Below, piece by piece: positions 55,521 to 64,000 of a stretch of DNA of 64,000 nt. How positions within the stretch are numbered: position 1 is the first letter of the stretch; every line of letters begins with the position of its first letter. Source of the stretch: Actinobacteria bacterium IMCC19121 (GTDB lineage: Bacteria > Actinomycetota > Actinomycetes > Nanopelagicales > Nanopelagicaceae); the NCBI GenBank assembly GCA_002284895.1, contig CP015605.1:496001-560000 (forward strand), given 5' to 3'. The translations under genes were made by a program, and so were the position numbers. The notes below the pieces were generated by a model. That model was not told the origin of the DNA and made no database searches. It saw nothing but the letters and a program-made list of their open reading frames with translations.

Positions 55521-56096
55521 ATGACGTGGTTGGTAGTGGGCCTGGGCAATCCCGGCGATAAATACGCTGCCACCCGTCACAACGTGGGTCAGATGGTGAT
55601 CGATGAATTAGTTCGACGCCACAACGTTAAATTATCTTCACACAAATCCCGCACACACATCGCAGCCTTTAAGTTAGGTGTTGGTGTTGATGCACATCCA
55701 GTTATTGTGGCGAAATCACAATCATTTATGAATGAGACTGGTGGGCCAATTAAAGCCCTTGCAAACTTTTATTCTGTGGAACCACAAAAAATTATTGCCC
55801 TGCATGATGAACTCGATATTCCGTTTGCAGCAATCCGCACCAAAATCGCCGGCGGGGATAATGGCCACAACGGTCTTAAATCAATGACTTCAGCTTTTGG
55901 AACGGCAGAGTATTACCGTGTGAGATTAGGTATAGGTCGCCCAATGGGTGAACAAGATCCAGGTGATTTTGTATTGAAAGCTTTTTCAAAAATAGAACAA
56001 AAAGATTTAGGCGAATTTATTGTTCGTGGAGCAGATGTTGTTGAGTCTTTGATTAACGAAGGACTAGAGCGAACACAAACGCGTTATAACTCTTGA
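55521..56096 (+). CDS. pth: Peptidyl-tRNA hydrolase
   Basis: Releases peptides from stalled peptidyl-tRNA. The 191-aa protein has VVGLGNPGDKYAATRHNVGQMV (catalytic His in RHN), SQSFMNETGGPI, LHDELDIPF and GGDNGHNGLKSM. It ends exactly against the convergent ppc gene; the two TGA stops meet as TGATCA. Confidence 0.95.
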   Translation: MTWLVVGLGNPGDKYAATRHNVGQMVIDELVRRHNVKLSSHKSRTHIAAFKLGVGVDAHPVIVAKSQSFMNETGGPIKALANFYSVEPQKIIALHDELDIPFAAIRTKIAGGDNGHNGLKSMTSAFGTAEYYRVRLGIGRPMGEQDPGDFVLKAFSKIEQKDLGEFIVRGADVVESLINEGLERTQTRYNS

Positions 56097-58817
56097 TCAA
56101 CCTGTATTTCGTAGTCCTGCAGCCACGCCATTAATGGTGAGCAATAGCGCTCTGCGCAATAGTGGATCAGCTGCATCTCCAGCATCGCGCACGCGCTTAA
56201 GTAAGTTGATTTGTAGTAAGTGAATTGGGGAAAGATACGCATCTCGAACTTGCAAAGTTCTAGCCAATATCTCTTGATCTCCTAGCAAAGATTTCTTATT
56301 TGTTAATTTGAGGATTTCCTCTACAGTTAAATCAAACTCAGCCTGGATCTGATCGAGGAAGTGGTGAAGTTCTTTAGGAACCAGAGTTTCAACATAGCGG
56401 CGAGCCAGGGTTAAATCTGTTTTAGCTAATGTCATTTCAACATTGCTGATGAAAGTATGGAAGAAGTGCCAATCACCAAGCATCTTTTGCAAAACATCTG
56501 TTTTACCTGCCTCGCGTGCTGCCTTTAATCCAGATCCCACACCAAACCAACCAGGAACAATCTGGCGTGATTGTGTCCAGCCAAAGACCCATGGAATAGC
56601 GCGTAGTGAACCAAGGCCACTGCTTGCATCAGGTCGACGCGATGGACGTGAGCCCAGGAAGAGATTTCCTAACTGTTCCACTGGAGTGGATGCATAGAAA
56701 TAAGCGGGTAGATCTGGATGATCAACAAGTGCGCGATAAGCAGTAAATGAACTATCGCTAACTAACTGCATGCACTCATTCCAGCTATTTAAATCTGTTA
56801 CTGACTGGCGTGGTCCTCGATTGAGAACAGTTGCTTCTAATGAAGCTGCCAGAGTTAATTCAACGTTTTCACGGGCAAGGGAAGCTAATGAATACTTATC
56901 GCTAATTACTTCACCCTGTTCAGTCATCTTGATTTGACCATCAACTGAACCCCAAGGAAGTGCAACCAAGGCTTCATATGTTGGTCCGCCACCACGGCCA
57001 ACAGAACCGCCGCGACCATGGAATAAACGCAGTTTTACTCCATGCTTCATTGCAATATCTCGCAAAGAGCGTTGTGCCCGGTGGATTTCCCACTGGCTCG
57101 TTGCAATGCCTGCATCTTTATTCGAATCTGAATAACCCAGCATCACTTCTTGAACATCTCCGCGTAGTGTCACAAGTGAGCGATAGGCGGGATTACTTAA
57201 AAGCTTTTCAAGAATCTCACCAGCTGCTCGAAGTTCTGCAACAGTTTCTAACAATGGTGCAAAACCGATACGGGCTTTCTTATTCTTTAAATTAACAAGA
57301 CCGGCCTGCTGGGCAAGAACAACGGCTGCAATTAAGTCATCAGCGCCCTTCGTCATCGAGACGATGTATGTCTCTATTGCCTGAGAGCCAAAGCGATCAA
57401 TGAGATCTGCGATTGCAAAGAAAGTATCAATTGTTTTTTGACCATTGGTATCTAGACCAGTGATAGTGAGATTGGTATCTGCTGCTAATAAGCCTGTGAG
57501 AATTTCGAACTTTTCATCATGTGATTTCTCAATATAGGAAGGGCTATCAATTACCTGTGCTAAAACGTGGTGATGAGCATCTGAGTGCTCGCGAACATCC
57601 ATAGTTGCATGGGTAATTCCAAAGGCTGCAACGGTGCGGATTGTGCGCTCAAGTAGGCCTGTAGCAATAAGTTCACCTTTATGGGCAAAAAGTGAATCGC
57701 GCATGAGCATTAAATCTTTGAGAAGTTCATCTGTATCTGCATAGTCGCGATGTGGAACATGTGCAGCACCTTTTGCATGACGATCTCGCGTGAAAGCTAG
57801 GCGGTGCACAATTGCTGTGGCCTTTAGGCGATAAGGCTCTTGGGCATTTAAGCGCAAGAAGCGTGGTTCAAATTCTCGGATGTGCTTTAAATCAGATTCA
57901 ACTGATGCGCTTAGCTCTGGTGTGGCACCAATAATGCGGGTTGAGATTGAAAGCAGTTGACGCAGCGAGTTCATCGCATCAATGGTGACGCGAATTGCAT
58001 GAGAAACTTGTAAGACCATGGCATCAGTTGTGACTTGCGCGCTCACATTGGGATTGCCATCTCGGTCCCCACCAATCCAACTACCAAATGAAAGTGGACG
58101 TGCTGTCACGGGAACGAGAACATTAATGCGCTTCATTTCGCGCGCAAAATCATTGAGAACTTCAGGAACTGTTTGGCGGAACAAATCGTCCAAGTAATAC
58201 AAGGCGTTCATTGCTTCATCAAGAGGCTCTGGCTGACCAACTCGAAGTTCATCGGTTTGCCAGAGCAAATCAATAGTTTCAGCTAATCGATCTGCCTGAG
58301 AAGGATTGCGAGAATCTTCTAGCAAATCTGCAACCTGTCCCATTTTGCTTAACACTGATCGACGAGCGGCTTCAGTTGGGTGGGCGGTGAAGACCGGGCG
58401 AACTGACATTTCATTGATCCACTGAGAAATTTCCTCAACAGTTAATTCATGACCAGGGGTTTGTGCTTTTAATGCTGCTTCAATTTTATCTACAGCACGT
58501 GCTAACCATGATCCCCCGCCTGCACGCGCATCAGCTAATACACGGGCACGGTGAACTTGTTCTGCGATGTTTGCTAAGTTGAAATATGTACTAAAAGCGC
58601 GCACCAACTGCACTGAATCTTCAACAGATAAGGATGCAAGTAGATCTTCGCCTTCACCTTCACGAACAGATTTGCGCACCTTTTCTACAAGAGCTAAAAG
58701 CTCTGGACCTTCTTGTCGCACCAAGGTCTGGCCCAGTAAATCGCCGAGTTTGCGGACATCGCTACGCAAAGCAGCATCATCTGCTGCTACTGCACCGCCA
58801 GGTCCGCTGGATTTCAT
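56097..58817 (-). CDS. ppc: Phosphoenolpyruvate carboxylase
   Basis: Anaplerotic carboxylation of PEP with bicarbonate to oxaloacetate. The 906-aa enzyme has the catalytic H146 in PVFTAHPTEA, GSWIGGDRDGNPNVS, DVREHSDAHHHV, LRLFHGRGGSVGRGGGPTYEA and the C-terminal GLRNTG. The first 10 residues are Gly/Ser-rich. ATG 58817 has GAGAGGA about 8 nt upstream. It feeds the citrate synthase seen earlier. Confidence 0.96.
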   Translation of the reverse strand: MKSSGPGGAVAADDAALRSDVRKLGDLLGQTLVRQEGPELLALVEKVRKSVREGEGEDLLASLSVEDSVQLVRAFSTYFNLANIAEQVHRARVLADARAGGGSWLARAVDKIEAALKAQTPGHELTVEEISQWINEMSVRPVFTAHPTEAARRSVLSKMGQVADLLEDSRNPSQADRLAETIDLLWQTDELRVGQPEPLDEAMNALYYLDDLFRQTVPEVLNDFAREMKRINVLVPVTARPLSFGSWIGGDRDGNPNVSAQVTTDAMVLQVSHAIRVTIDAMNSLRQLLSISTRIIGATPELSASVESDLKHIREFEPRFLRLNAQEPYRLKATAIVHRLAFTRDRHAKGAAHVPHRDYADTDELLKDLMLMRDSLFAHKGELIATGLLERTIRTVAAFGITHATMDVREHSDAHHHVLAQVIDSPSYIEKSHDEKFEILTGLLAADTNLTITGLDTNGQKTIDTFFAIADLIDRFGSQAIETYIVSMTKGADDLIAAVVLAQQAGLVNLKNKKARIGFAPLLETVAELRAAGEILEKLLSNPAYRSLVTLRGDVQEVMLGYSDSNKDAGIATSQWEIHRAQRSLRDIAMKHGVKLRLFHGRGGSVGRGGGPTYEALVALPWGSVDGQIKMTEQGEVISDKYSLASLARENVELTLAASLEATVLNRGPRQSVTDLNSWNECMQLVSDSSFTAYRALVDHPDLPAYFYASTPVEQLGNLFLGSRPSRRPDASSGLGSLRAIPWVFGWTQSRQIVPGWFGVGSGLKAAREAGKTDVLQKMLGDWHFFHTFISNVEMTLAKTDLTLARRYVETLVPKELHHFLDQIQAEFDLTVEEILKLTNKKSLLGDQEILARTLQVRDAYLSPIHLLQINLLKRVRDAGDAADPLLRRALLLTINGVAAGLRNTG

Positions 58818-58871
58818 TGGGTAATCCTCTCAGGTCGCCGTAGGTGGTGCGAACAAATTAGAATGAATCCA

Positions 58872-58903
58872 TTAGCCCCCTCCCTTTTGGGAACGGGGCC
58901 TAA
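58872..58903. repeat. Imperfect palindrome in the ppc/mfd divergent spacer
   Basis: TTAG-CCCC-c-TCCC, TTTT loop, GGGA-ac-GGGG-C-c-TAA: about 12 bp with two small bulges. No T run follows on either side, so it is more like an operator or mRNA leader hairpin than a terminator. Confidence 0.4.
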
Positions 58904-58927
58904 CGGCGTTTATAGGGAGGTGTACTT

Positions 58928-61900
58928 GTGCGAGGCTTAATTTCATCGCTACCAACGCAGCAAGGTGCATCTCATATCGTGGCACCTTCACCGCTGTATC
59001 CATTTCTTCTGGCAGCTCGCGCTGCAGATCACCCCTTACTTGTTGTTACAAGTTCAAGTCGCAGTAGTGAAGATCTAGTCAATGAACTGTGCGAACTACA
59101 CAACAATGTTCTCGAATTTCCAGCTTGGGAAACCCTTCCGCATGAGCGTTTGAGTCCTCGAAGTGACACCGTTGCAAAGAGAATTCAAACACTTTATGAG
59201 TTAAAGAAGAAACAATCTGTATTTCCAATTGTTGTTACACCTGTTCGCGGTGCCATCCATCGCATCATTGCAACCCTGGGTAAAGATGCACTACTTGCTT
59301 TGGAAATCGGCAAAGAACAATCTTTAGATGAACTTGTTCGACACCTTTCAACACTTGCTTATACCCGTACAGATTTAGTCGAGCGCAGAGGCGAGTTCGC
59401 TGTGCGTGGTGGCATTGTTGATTTGTTCTTACCGCTGGCAGATTATCCAATCCGTATCGATTTCTTTGGTGATGAGATTGAAGATATGAGCTTCTTTGAA
59501 GTTGCTGATCAGCGCACCTTTAAACCTGTTGTTGGTGCCATACAGATTTATCCTTGCCGGGAACTTCTCATCACGAAAGAGATTCGACATCGGGCGCTAG
59601 AACTTAAGGATTCCTTGCCGGCAGCTGCAGAGCTTCTAGAAAAGATTAGTGAAGGCATGAGTTTTGAAGGCATGGAATCACTCATTCCCTTGCTTATCGA
59701 TGAGACTGAAACGATTATTTCTAGAATGCCAGCAAATACTCACATTATCTTTATTGATCAAGAGCGGATTAAATCAAGAGCTGCCGATTTGCTGGCAACC
59801 AATGAAGAGTTTCTTAACGCTTCCTGGAGTAATGCAGCACATGGAGCGGTAGCACCTATTCATGATGGTTCTGGAACATATATGTCGTGGGAAGAGTTAA
59901 GTGCAGAAATTAGTGAGCACAAGGTGGCCACGGGTTCTCTCTCACCATTTGGTAGCGATCTAGCTGATGACACAGAGTTCTTGGATTACAACGCAATAGA
60001 TCCAATGCGCGGGGATATTGAACGCACTATTGAACAACTGCGAAGCGCAGTGGAATCACATTTCACGGTGGTCTTTGCAACTCATGGTCACGGAATGCTT
60101 GAGAGATATGCAGGCATATTTAGATCTGCAGATTTGCCAGTGCAGATAAATGAGAAGTTACTAGCTACTCCTACAAAAGGTGCTATTCACTTAACTACTT
60201 CAATCATCGCTCATGGTTTTGAGAGCACAGAATATCAAATCCTTTTCATGACTGAGCGAGATTTAACTGGCAGTAAGGGAAGTGTTAAAGATTCAGAGCG
60301 CATGCCTACAAAGCGCAAGCAGGCAATTGATCCACTAGAGCTTCGGGCCGGGGATTTTGTTGTGCATGAACAACATGGCATTGGCCGTTATGTTGAATTA
60401 CTTGAACGCACAGTTGCAGGAGTAACTCGCGAATATTTAATTATTGAGTATGCACCTGCTAAGCGCGGTCAACCGGGGGATCGCATATTTGTTCCAACGG
60501 ATGCACTTGAGCAAGTGAGTAAATATGTGGGTGGTGAAACACCTACTGTGCACCGCATTGGTAGTGGGGAGTGGCAAAAAGCTAAGGGACGTGCACGCAA
60601 AGCTGTCCGCCAAATTGCAGGCGAACTCATTCGCTTATATGCAGCACGCACTAGCTCTCCGGGCTTTGCTTTTTCACCTGATACTCCATGGCAGCGCGAG
60701 TTAGAAGATTCTTTTTCATATATTGAAACCCCTGATCAGCTATCAACTATTAATGATGTCAAGGCCGATATGGAGCGTCCATATCCCATGGATCGCATCA
60801 TCTGTGGTGATGTGGGTTATGGAAAGACTGAGATTGCAATTCGAGCAGCCTTTAAGGCTGTGCAGGATGGAAAGCAAGTAGCTGTTCTGGTTCCAACAAC
60901 ATTATTAGTTCAACAGCACACTAAAACTTTTGCTGAGCGGTATGCAGGCTTTCCATTAAAGGTTGCAGGAATGTCTCGTTTCAATAGCGCTAAAGAGAGC
61001 AAAGAGGTTATTGATGGCCTTGCCGCAGGAACTGTCGACGTTGTTGTTGGAACGCACCGAATACTTTCTAAAGATGTGGCATTTAAAGATTTAGGACTAG
61101 TGATTGTGGATGAAGAACAACGCTTTGGTGTGGAGCAGAAAGAATCTTTAAAGAAGCTTCGAACCACTGTGGACGTATTAGCTATGTCGGCTACACCTAT
61201 TCCTAGAACTCTTGAGATGGCAGTGACTGGTATTCGTGAAATGTCCACGATTACTACTCCACCTGAAGAGCGCCACCCAATCCTTACTTATGTGGGCCCA
61301 GCAGAAGAAGCACAAATCACTGCTGCTATTCACCGTGAGCTCTTACGTGATGGTCAGATTTTCTACTTACATAATCGCGTTGAAAGCATTGATCGCGCAG
61401 CATCTAGGTTGCAAGAGTTAGTGCCAGAGGCGCGCATTCGTGTGGCACACGGTCAGATGAGTGAAGGCGCACTCGAAGATGTGATTTTGGCTTTCTGGAA
61501 CCGAGATTTTGATGTGCTTGTTTGTACAACCATTGTTGAAAGTGGTTTAGATATTCAAAATGCCAACACACTCATTGTTGAACGCGCTGACATGTTTGGT
61601 TTATCCCAGCTCCACCAACTACGTGGTCGTGTGGGCCGTGGCCGTGAACGTGCATATGCCTACTTCTTATATCCAGCAGATCAACCTCTATCTGAGTTAG
61701 CTCATGATCGTTTAACAACTATTGCAGCCAATACTGAGCTGGGTTCTGGAATGCGTGTTGCACTTAAAGATTTAGAGATTCGCGGAGCTGGAAATCTCTT
61801 GGGCGGAGAACAATCTGGCCACATCGCAGATGTTGGCTTTGATTTATATATGCGCATGGTGGGTGAAGCCGTGCAAGATTACAAACAGGGAATTATTGAA

Positions 61901-62398
61901 ACCGAAGAAAAGATTTCAGAGTGCAAAGTCGAACTTCCTATAAATGCGCACTTATCTAGTGAGTATGTGCCAGGGGAGAGATTGCGCCTTGATCTCTATC
62001 GACGTTTAGCTGATGTTAAAAACCCGTCAGATGTTGAATCTATTCGCGCTGAACTACTTGATCGATTCGGAGAATTACCTGAGGAAGCAGTTGCCTTATT
62101 AGGAGTTGCCCAACTTCGTGCGCAAGCAAAGATTGCCAAATTAACTGAAGTAGTTATTCAAGGAAAATACCTGCGATTGGCTCCCTTAACATTGCCTGAG
62201 TCACGTCAGTTACGTCTGTCACGTTTGTATCCAGGTTCACTCTATAAACCGGCTACGCGCACCGTTTTAGTTGCATTAGCCAAAGGCCCCGCGTGGAATC
62301 CGTCCCAGAATGAGCCTGAGATAGTGGATACTTCTCTTCTGGCCTGGGTCGTTGAGGCTGTTAACCAACTAAGCGAAGCACCGAAAGTGAGTTCATAG
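58928..62398 (+). CDS. mfd: Transcription-repair coupling factor Mfd
   Basis: Removes RNA polymerase stalled at DNA lesions and recruits UvrA. The 1156-aa protein has a UvrB-like N-terminal part (YPFLLAARAADHPLLVVTSSSRS, VRGGIVDLF), the RNAP-interacting CarD-like domain (RAGDFVVHEQHGIGRYVELLE), the RecG-like translocase with Walker A K633 (GDVGYGKTE), DEEQ at 728-731, SATPIPRTL and QLRGRVGRG, then the C-terminal TRCF domain. GTG start with GGGAGGTG 5-8 nt upstream. The lipoprotein gene shares its stop base. Confidence 0.96.
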   Translation: MRGLISSLPTQQGASHIVAPSPLYPFLLAARAADHPLLVVTSSSRSSEDLVNELCELHNNVLEFPAWETLPHERLSPRSDTVAKRIQTLYELKKKQSVFPIVVTPVRGAIHRIIATLGKDALLALEIGKEQSLDELVRHLSTLAYTRTDLVERRGEFAVRGGIVDLFLPLADYPIRIDFFGDEIEDMSFFEVADQRTFKPVVGAIQIYPCRELLITKEIRHRALELKDSLPAAAELLEKISEGMSFEGMESLIPLLIDETETIISRMPANTHIIFIDQERIKSRAADLLATNEEFLNASWSNAAHGAVAPIHDGSGTYMSWEELSAEISEHKVATGSLSPFGSDLADDTEFLDYNAIDPMRGDIERTIEQLRSAVESHFTVVFATHGHGMLERYAGIFRSADLPVQINEKLLATPTKGAIHLTTSIIAHGFESTEYQILFMTERDLTGSKGSVKDSERMPTKRKQAIDPLELRAGDFVVHEQHGIGRYVELLERTVAGVTREYLIIEYAPAKRGQPGDRIFVPTDALEQVSKYVGGETPTVHRIGSGEWQKAKGRARKAVRQIAGELIRLYAARTSSPGFAFSPDTPWQRELEDSFSYIETPDQLSTINDVKADMERPYPMDRIICGDVGYGKTEIAIRAAFKAVQDGKQVAVLVPTTLLVQQHTKTFAERYAGFPLKVAGMSRFNSAKESKEVIDGLAAGTVDVVVGTHRILSKDVAFKDLGLVIVDEEQRFGVEQKESLKKLRTTVDVLAMSATPIPRTLEMAVTGIREMSTITTPPEERHPILTYVGPAEEAQITAAIHRELLRDGQIFYLHNRVESIDRAASRLQELVPEARIRVAHGQMSEGALEDVILAFWNRDFDVLVCTTIVESGLDIQNANTLIVERADMFGLSQLHQLRGRVGRGRERAYAYFLYPADQPLSELAHDRLTTIAANTELGSGMRVALKDLEIRGAGNLLGGEQSGHIADVGFDLYMRMVGEAVQDYKQGIIETEEKISECKVELPINAHLSSEYVPGERLRLDLYRRLADVKNPSDVESIRAELLDRFGELPEEAVALLGVAQLRAQAKIAKLTEVVIQGKYLRLAPLTLPESRQLRLSRLYPGSLYKPATRTVLVALAKGPAWNPSQNEPEIVDTSLLAWVVEAVNQLSEAPKVSS

Positions 62399-63000
62399 TG
62401 AAGAAGATTCTGGCCCTTGTTGCCGTTGCAACCACGCTCCTACTAACTGGATGTTCCCAAGTTGGTTCTGCAGCAACTTTAGGCAGCACAAAGATTTCAC
62501 AAGCCACAGTGCAAAGCAGCATTGATGCAATTCTTGCTTCTCGCCAAGGTGTTGACACTTCACAGATGCAACTTGAAACGGGTGAAGCCCTTAACCGTGG
62601 TCAGCTTCGTTTTCACTTATTAACAGCCCTTCTTCGTGAAGTTGGAAAAGAAATCAAACTTTCAGTCTCAAAGGCAGAAATTGATACACGCCGCCAAAGC
62701 ATCATTGATCAGGTAGGTGGAGTAGAAGCACTTCCAAACGCACTTGTTGGTGCGGGAATTGCTGAAAAAGATTTTGATCAATACATCGAAGCGATTTCAC
62801 TTTCAGACAAAATTAGCCAAGCACTCAGTGCTGCAGGTGTGACTGAGGCTGACATGGGAGCACAGATTCAAAAGCTTGTTGTTGCAAAAGCTAAAGAACT
62901 TGGTGTGACTGTTAATCCACGTTACGGCAAGTGGGATGGCACAGTGGCCGATGTTGTTGCCTCTGATGCAGCAGGTACTGCTGTCACTCCAACAGAGTAA
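62398..63000 (+). CDS. SurA-N-like lipoprotein
   Basis: 200 aa with a lipoprotein signal (MKKILALVAVATTLLLTGC, lipid on C19). A helical domain follows, similar to the N-terminal chaperone domain of SurA/PrsA-type foldases (ISQATVQSSIDAILA, EVGKEIKLSVSKAEIDTRRQSI); no parvulin isomerase domain. It would sit on the outer face of the membrane and assist exported proteins. The GTG start shares one base with the mfd stop (TAGTG). An mfd-lipoprotein-mazG-eno order exists in other actinobacteria as I recall. Confidence 0.85.
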   Translation: MKKILALVAVATTLLLTGCSQVGSAATLGSTKISQATVQSSIDAILASRQGVDTSQMQLETGEALNRGQLRFHLLTALLREVGKEIKLSVSKAEIDTRRQSIIDQVGGVEALPNALVGAGIAEKDFDQYIEAISLSDKISQALSAAGVTEADMGAQIQKLVVAKAKELGVTVNPRYGKWDGTVADVVASDAAGTAVTPTE

Positions 63001-63011
63001 AGATTTAGTCG

Positions 63012-63662
63012 ATGACGCAGGGTTCACAGCTTCAACGCTTAGTTGAAGTTATGGACCAACTGCGATCTCCTGGGGGTTGTCCTTGGGATGCAGAACAAAC
63101 ACATGAGTCACTTCTTAAATATCTGTTAGAAGAGTCCTACGAGTTTGTTGATGCTGTAGCAGGTGGTGATCGCATTGATATGCGCGAAGAACTCGGTGAT
63201 GTATTACTGCAGGTCTATTTCCATGCTCGTATCGCCGAGGACCATCCAAGTGATCCATTTTCAATTGAAGATGTAGCTCAAGGCATCACTGATAAGTTAA
63301 TTAGACGCCATCCTCATGTCTTTGCTGGAGTTGAGGTAAAAACTTCAGAAGATGTATTGCAAAATTGGGAAGATATAAAAAAGAAAGAAAAGGGCCGCAC
63401 CTCAGCCCTTGATGGGATTGCAATGTCGCAGCCGGCCCTGCCTTTAGTAGAAAAGCTTTTATATCGCGCCGAAAAATACAACGTTGATCTTCACACCCCA
63501 ACCAGCGCAGATATTGATGGAGATGCCGATGAAGGCGCAGTAGGACAAGCATTGTTGGCCGTTATTGCTTGGGCCCATGCCAATGGAATTGATGCTGAGG
63601 CCGCCCTGCGCAAAGAAGCGTTGAAATTGAGCGAACAAGTGAGCACTATCGAGGCACGGTAG
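63012..63662 (+). CDS. mazG: Nucleoside triphosphate pyrophosphohydrolase MazG
   Basis: House-cleaning NTP pyrophosphohydrolase. The 216-aa protein has LRSPGGCPWDAEQTHESLLKYLLEESYEFVDAV and REELGDVLLQVYFHARIAED, giving the EExxE...ExxD metal motif, then RRHPHVFAGVEV and WEDIKKKEKGR. A single functional copy of the MazG domain is intact. The enolase gene follows after 79 bp. Confidence 0.93.
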   Translation: MTQGSQLQRLVEVMDQLRSPGGCPWDAEQTHESLLKYLLEESYEFVDAVAGGDRIDMREELGDVLLQVYFHARIAEDHPSDPFSIEDVAQGITDKLIRRHPHVFAGVEVKTSEDVLQNWEDIKKKEKGRTSALDGIAMSQPALPLVEKLLYRAEKYNVDLHTPTSADIDGDADEGAVGQALLAVIAWAHANGIDAEAALRKEALKLSEQVSTIEAR

Positions 63663-63726
63663 GATTAGCCCAGAAAAGATTGTGCGATTTCAGCGTTGAG
63701 GTCTACGGCACAAGATGTGTAAGTGA

Positions 63727-64000
<274 letters not shown>

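Overview
This 64 kb window looks like a chromosomal segment of a small-genome, low-to-moderate GC actinobacterium. The best fit is the freshwater acI lineage (order Nanopelagicales, 'Ca. Planktophila'-like). The taxon is an inference. It rests on actinobacterial families (DUF3263, DUF3027, DUF2530, a MutT1-type Nudix/phosphatase fusion beside ppk, an FmdB zinc ribbon, a protein O-mannosyltransferase), on gene orders that match what I recall of Mycobacterium tuberculosis, on A/T-leaning codon use, and on extreme compaction. No stretch without a gene reaches 300 bp. I see no insertion sequence, prophage, CRISPR array or rRNA operon.

Layout. 1-2.2 kb: truncated family-2 beta-galactosidase (reverse). 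2.3-6.2 kb: polyphosphate cluster ppk, mutT1 and convergent ppx. 6.3-11.8 kb: tRNA-Thr, beta-carbonic anhydrase, an alpha/beta hydrolase plus type II NADH dehydrogenase, and a divergent SDR-DUF2867/PLP-decarboxylase pair. 11.8-15.3 kb: DUF3263, CIRCE-controlled groL, DUF3027, cold-shock protein, DUF2530. 15.3-20.8 kb: an MFS exporter, a reverse operon pdxH-serC-MFS with a possible 26-aa membrane peptide, and citrate synthase. 21-28.6 kb: maltodextrin operon malE-malF-malG, cytoplasmic GH13, secreted alpha-amylase. 28.6-36.6 kb: esterase, photolyase, diguanylate cyclase, an exported cysteine protein, and a saccharopine-dehydrogenase-like/GMC oxidoreductase/SDR cassette. 36.7-42.9 kb: tRNA-Arg, MMPL transporter, a 38-aa ORF, FmdB, copC, a copD-ctaG fusion, acyl-CoA dehydrogenase. 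42.9-64 kb: a conserved housekeeping block (5-formyl-THF cyclo-ligase, MoeA/Glp-like, GNAT, membrane protein, pmt, rsmI, metG, tatD, rsmA, ispE, tRNA-Gln, glmU, prs, rplY, pth, ppc, mfd, SurA-like lipoprotein, mazG, eno start).

How it works together. The saccharide genes describe a starch/oligosaccharide scavenger: a secreted amylase, an ABC importer without its own ATPase gene, a cytoplasmic glucosidase and a beta-galactosidase. Photolyase fits a sunlit habitat.

The most useful signals are these. (1) A recurring leaderless start signature, TANNNT followed 6-7 nt later by ATG/GTG, found at about ten genes; it corrects starts and gives divergent genes with overlapping -10 boxes in 23 bp. (2) A MoeA-like protein that lacks the Mo-insertase motifs and domain II, two genes before a three-TM protein; this resembles the gephyrin-like Glp/GlpR division module described in Corynebacterium. 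(3) Two small ORFs, of 26 and 38 codons, supported by architecture. (4) A perfect TTCG-capped hairpin between malE and malF. (5) An orphan redox cassette whose GMC enzyme carries a Cys4 cluster-like motif.
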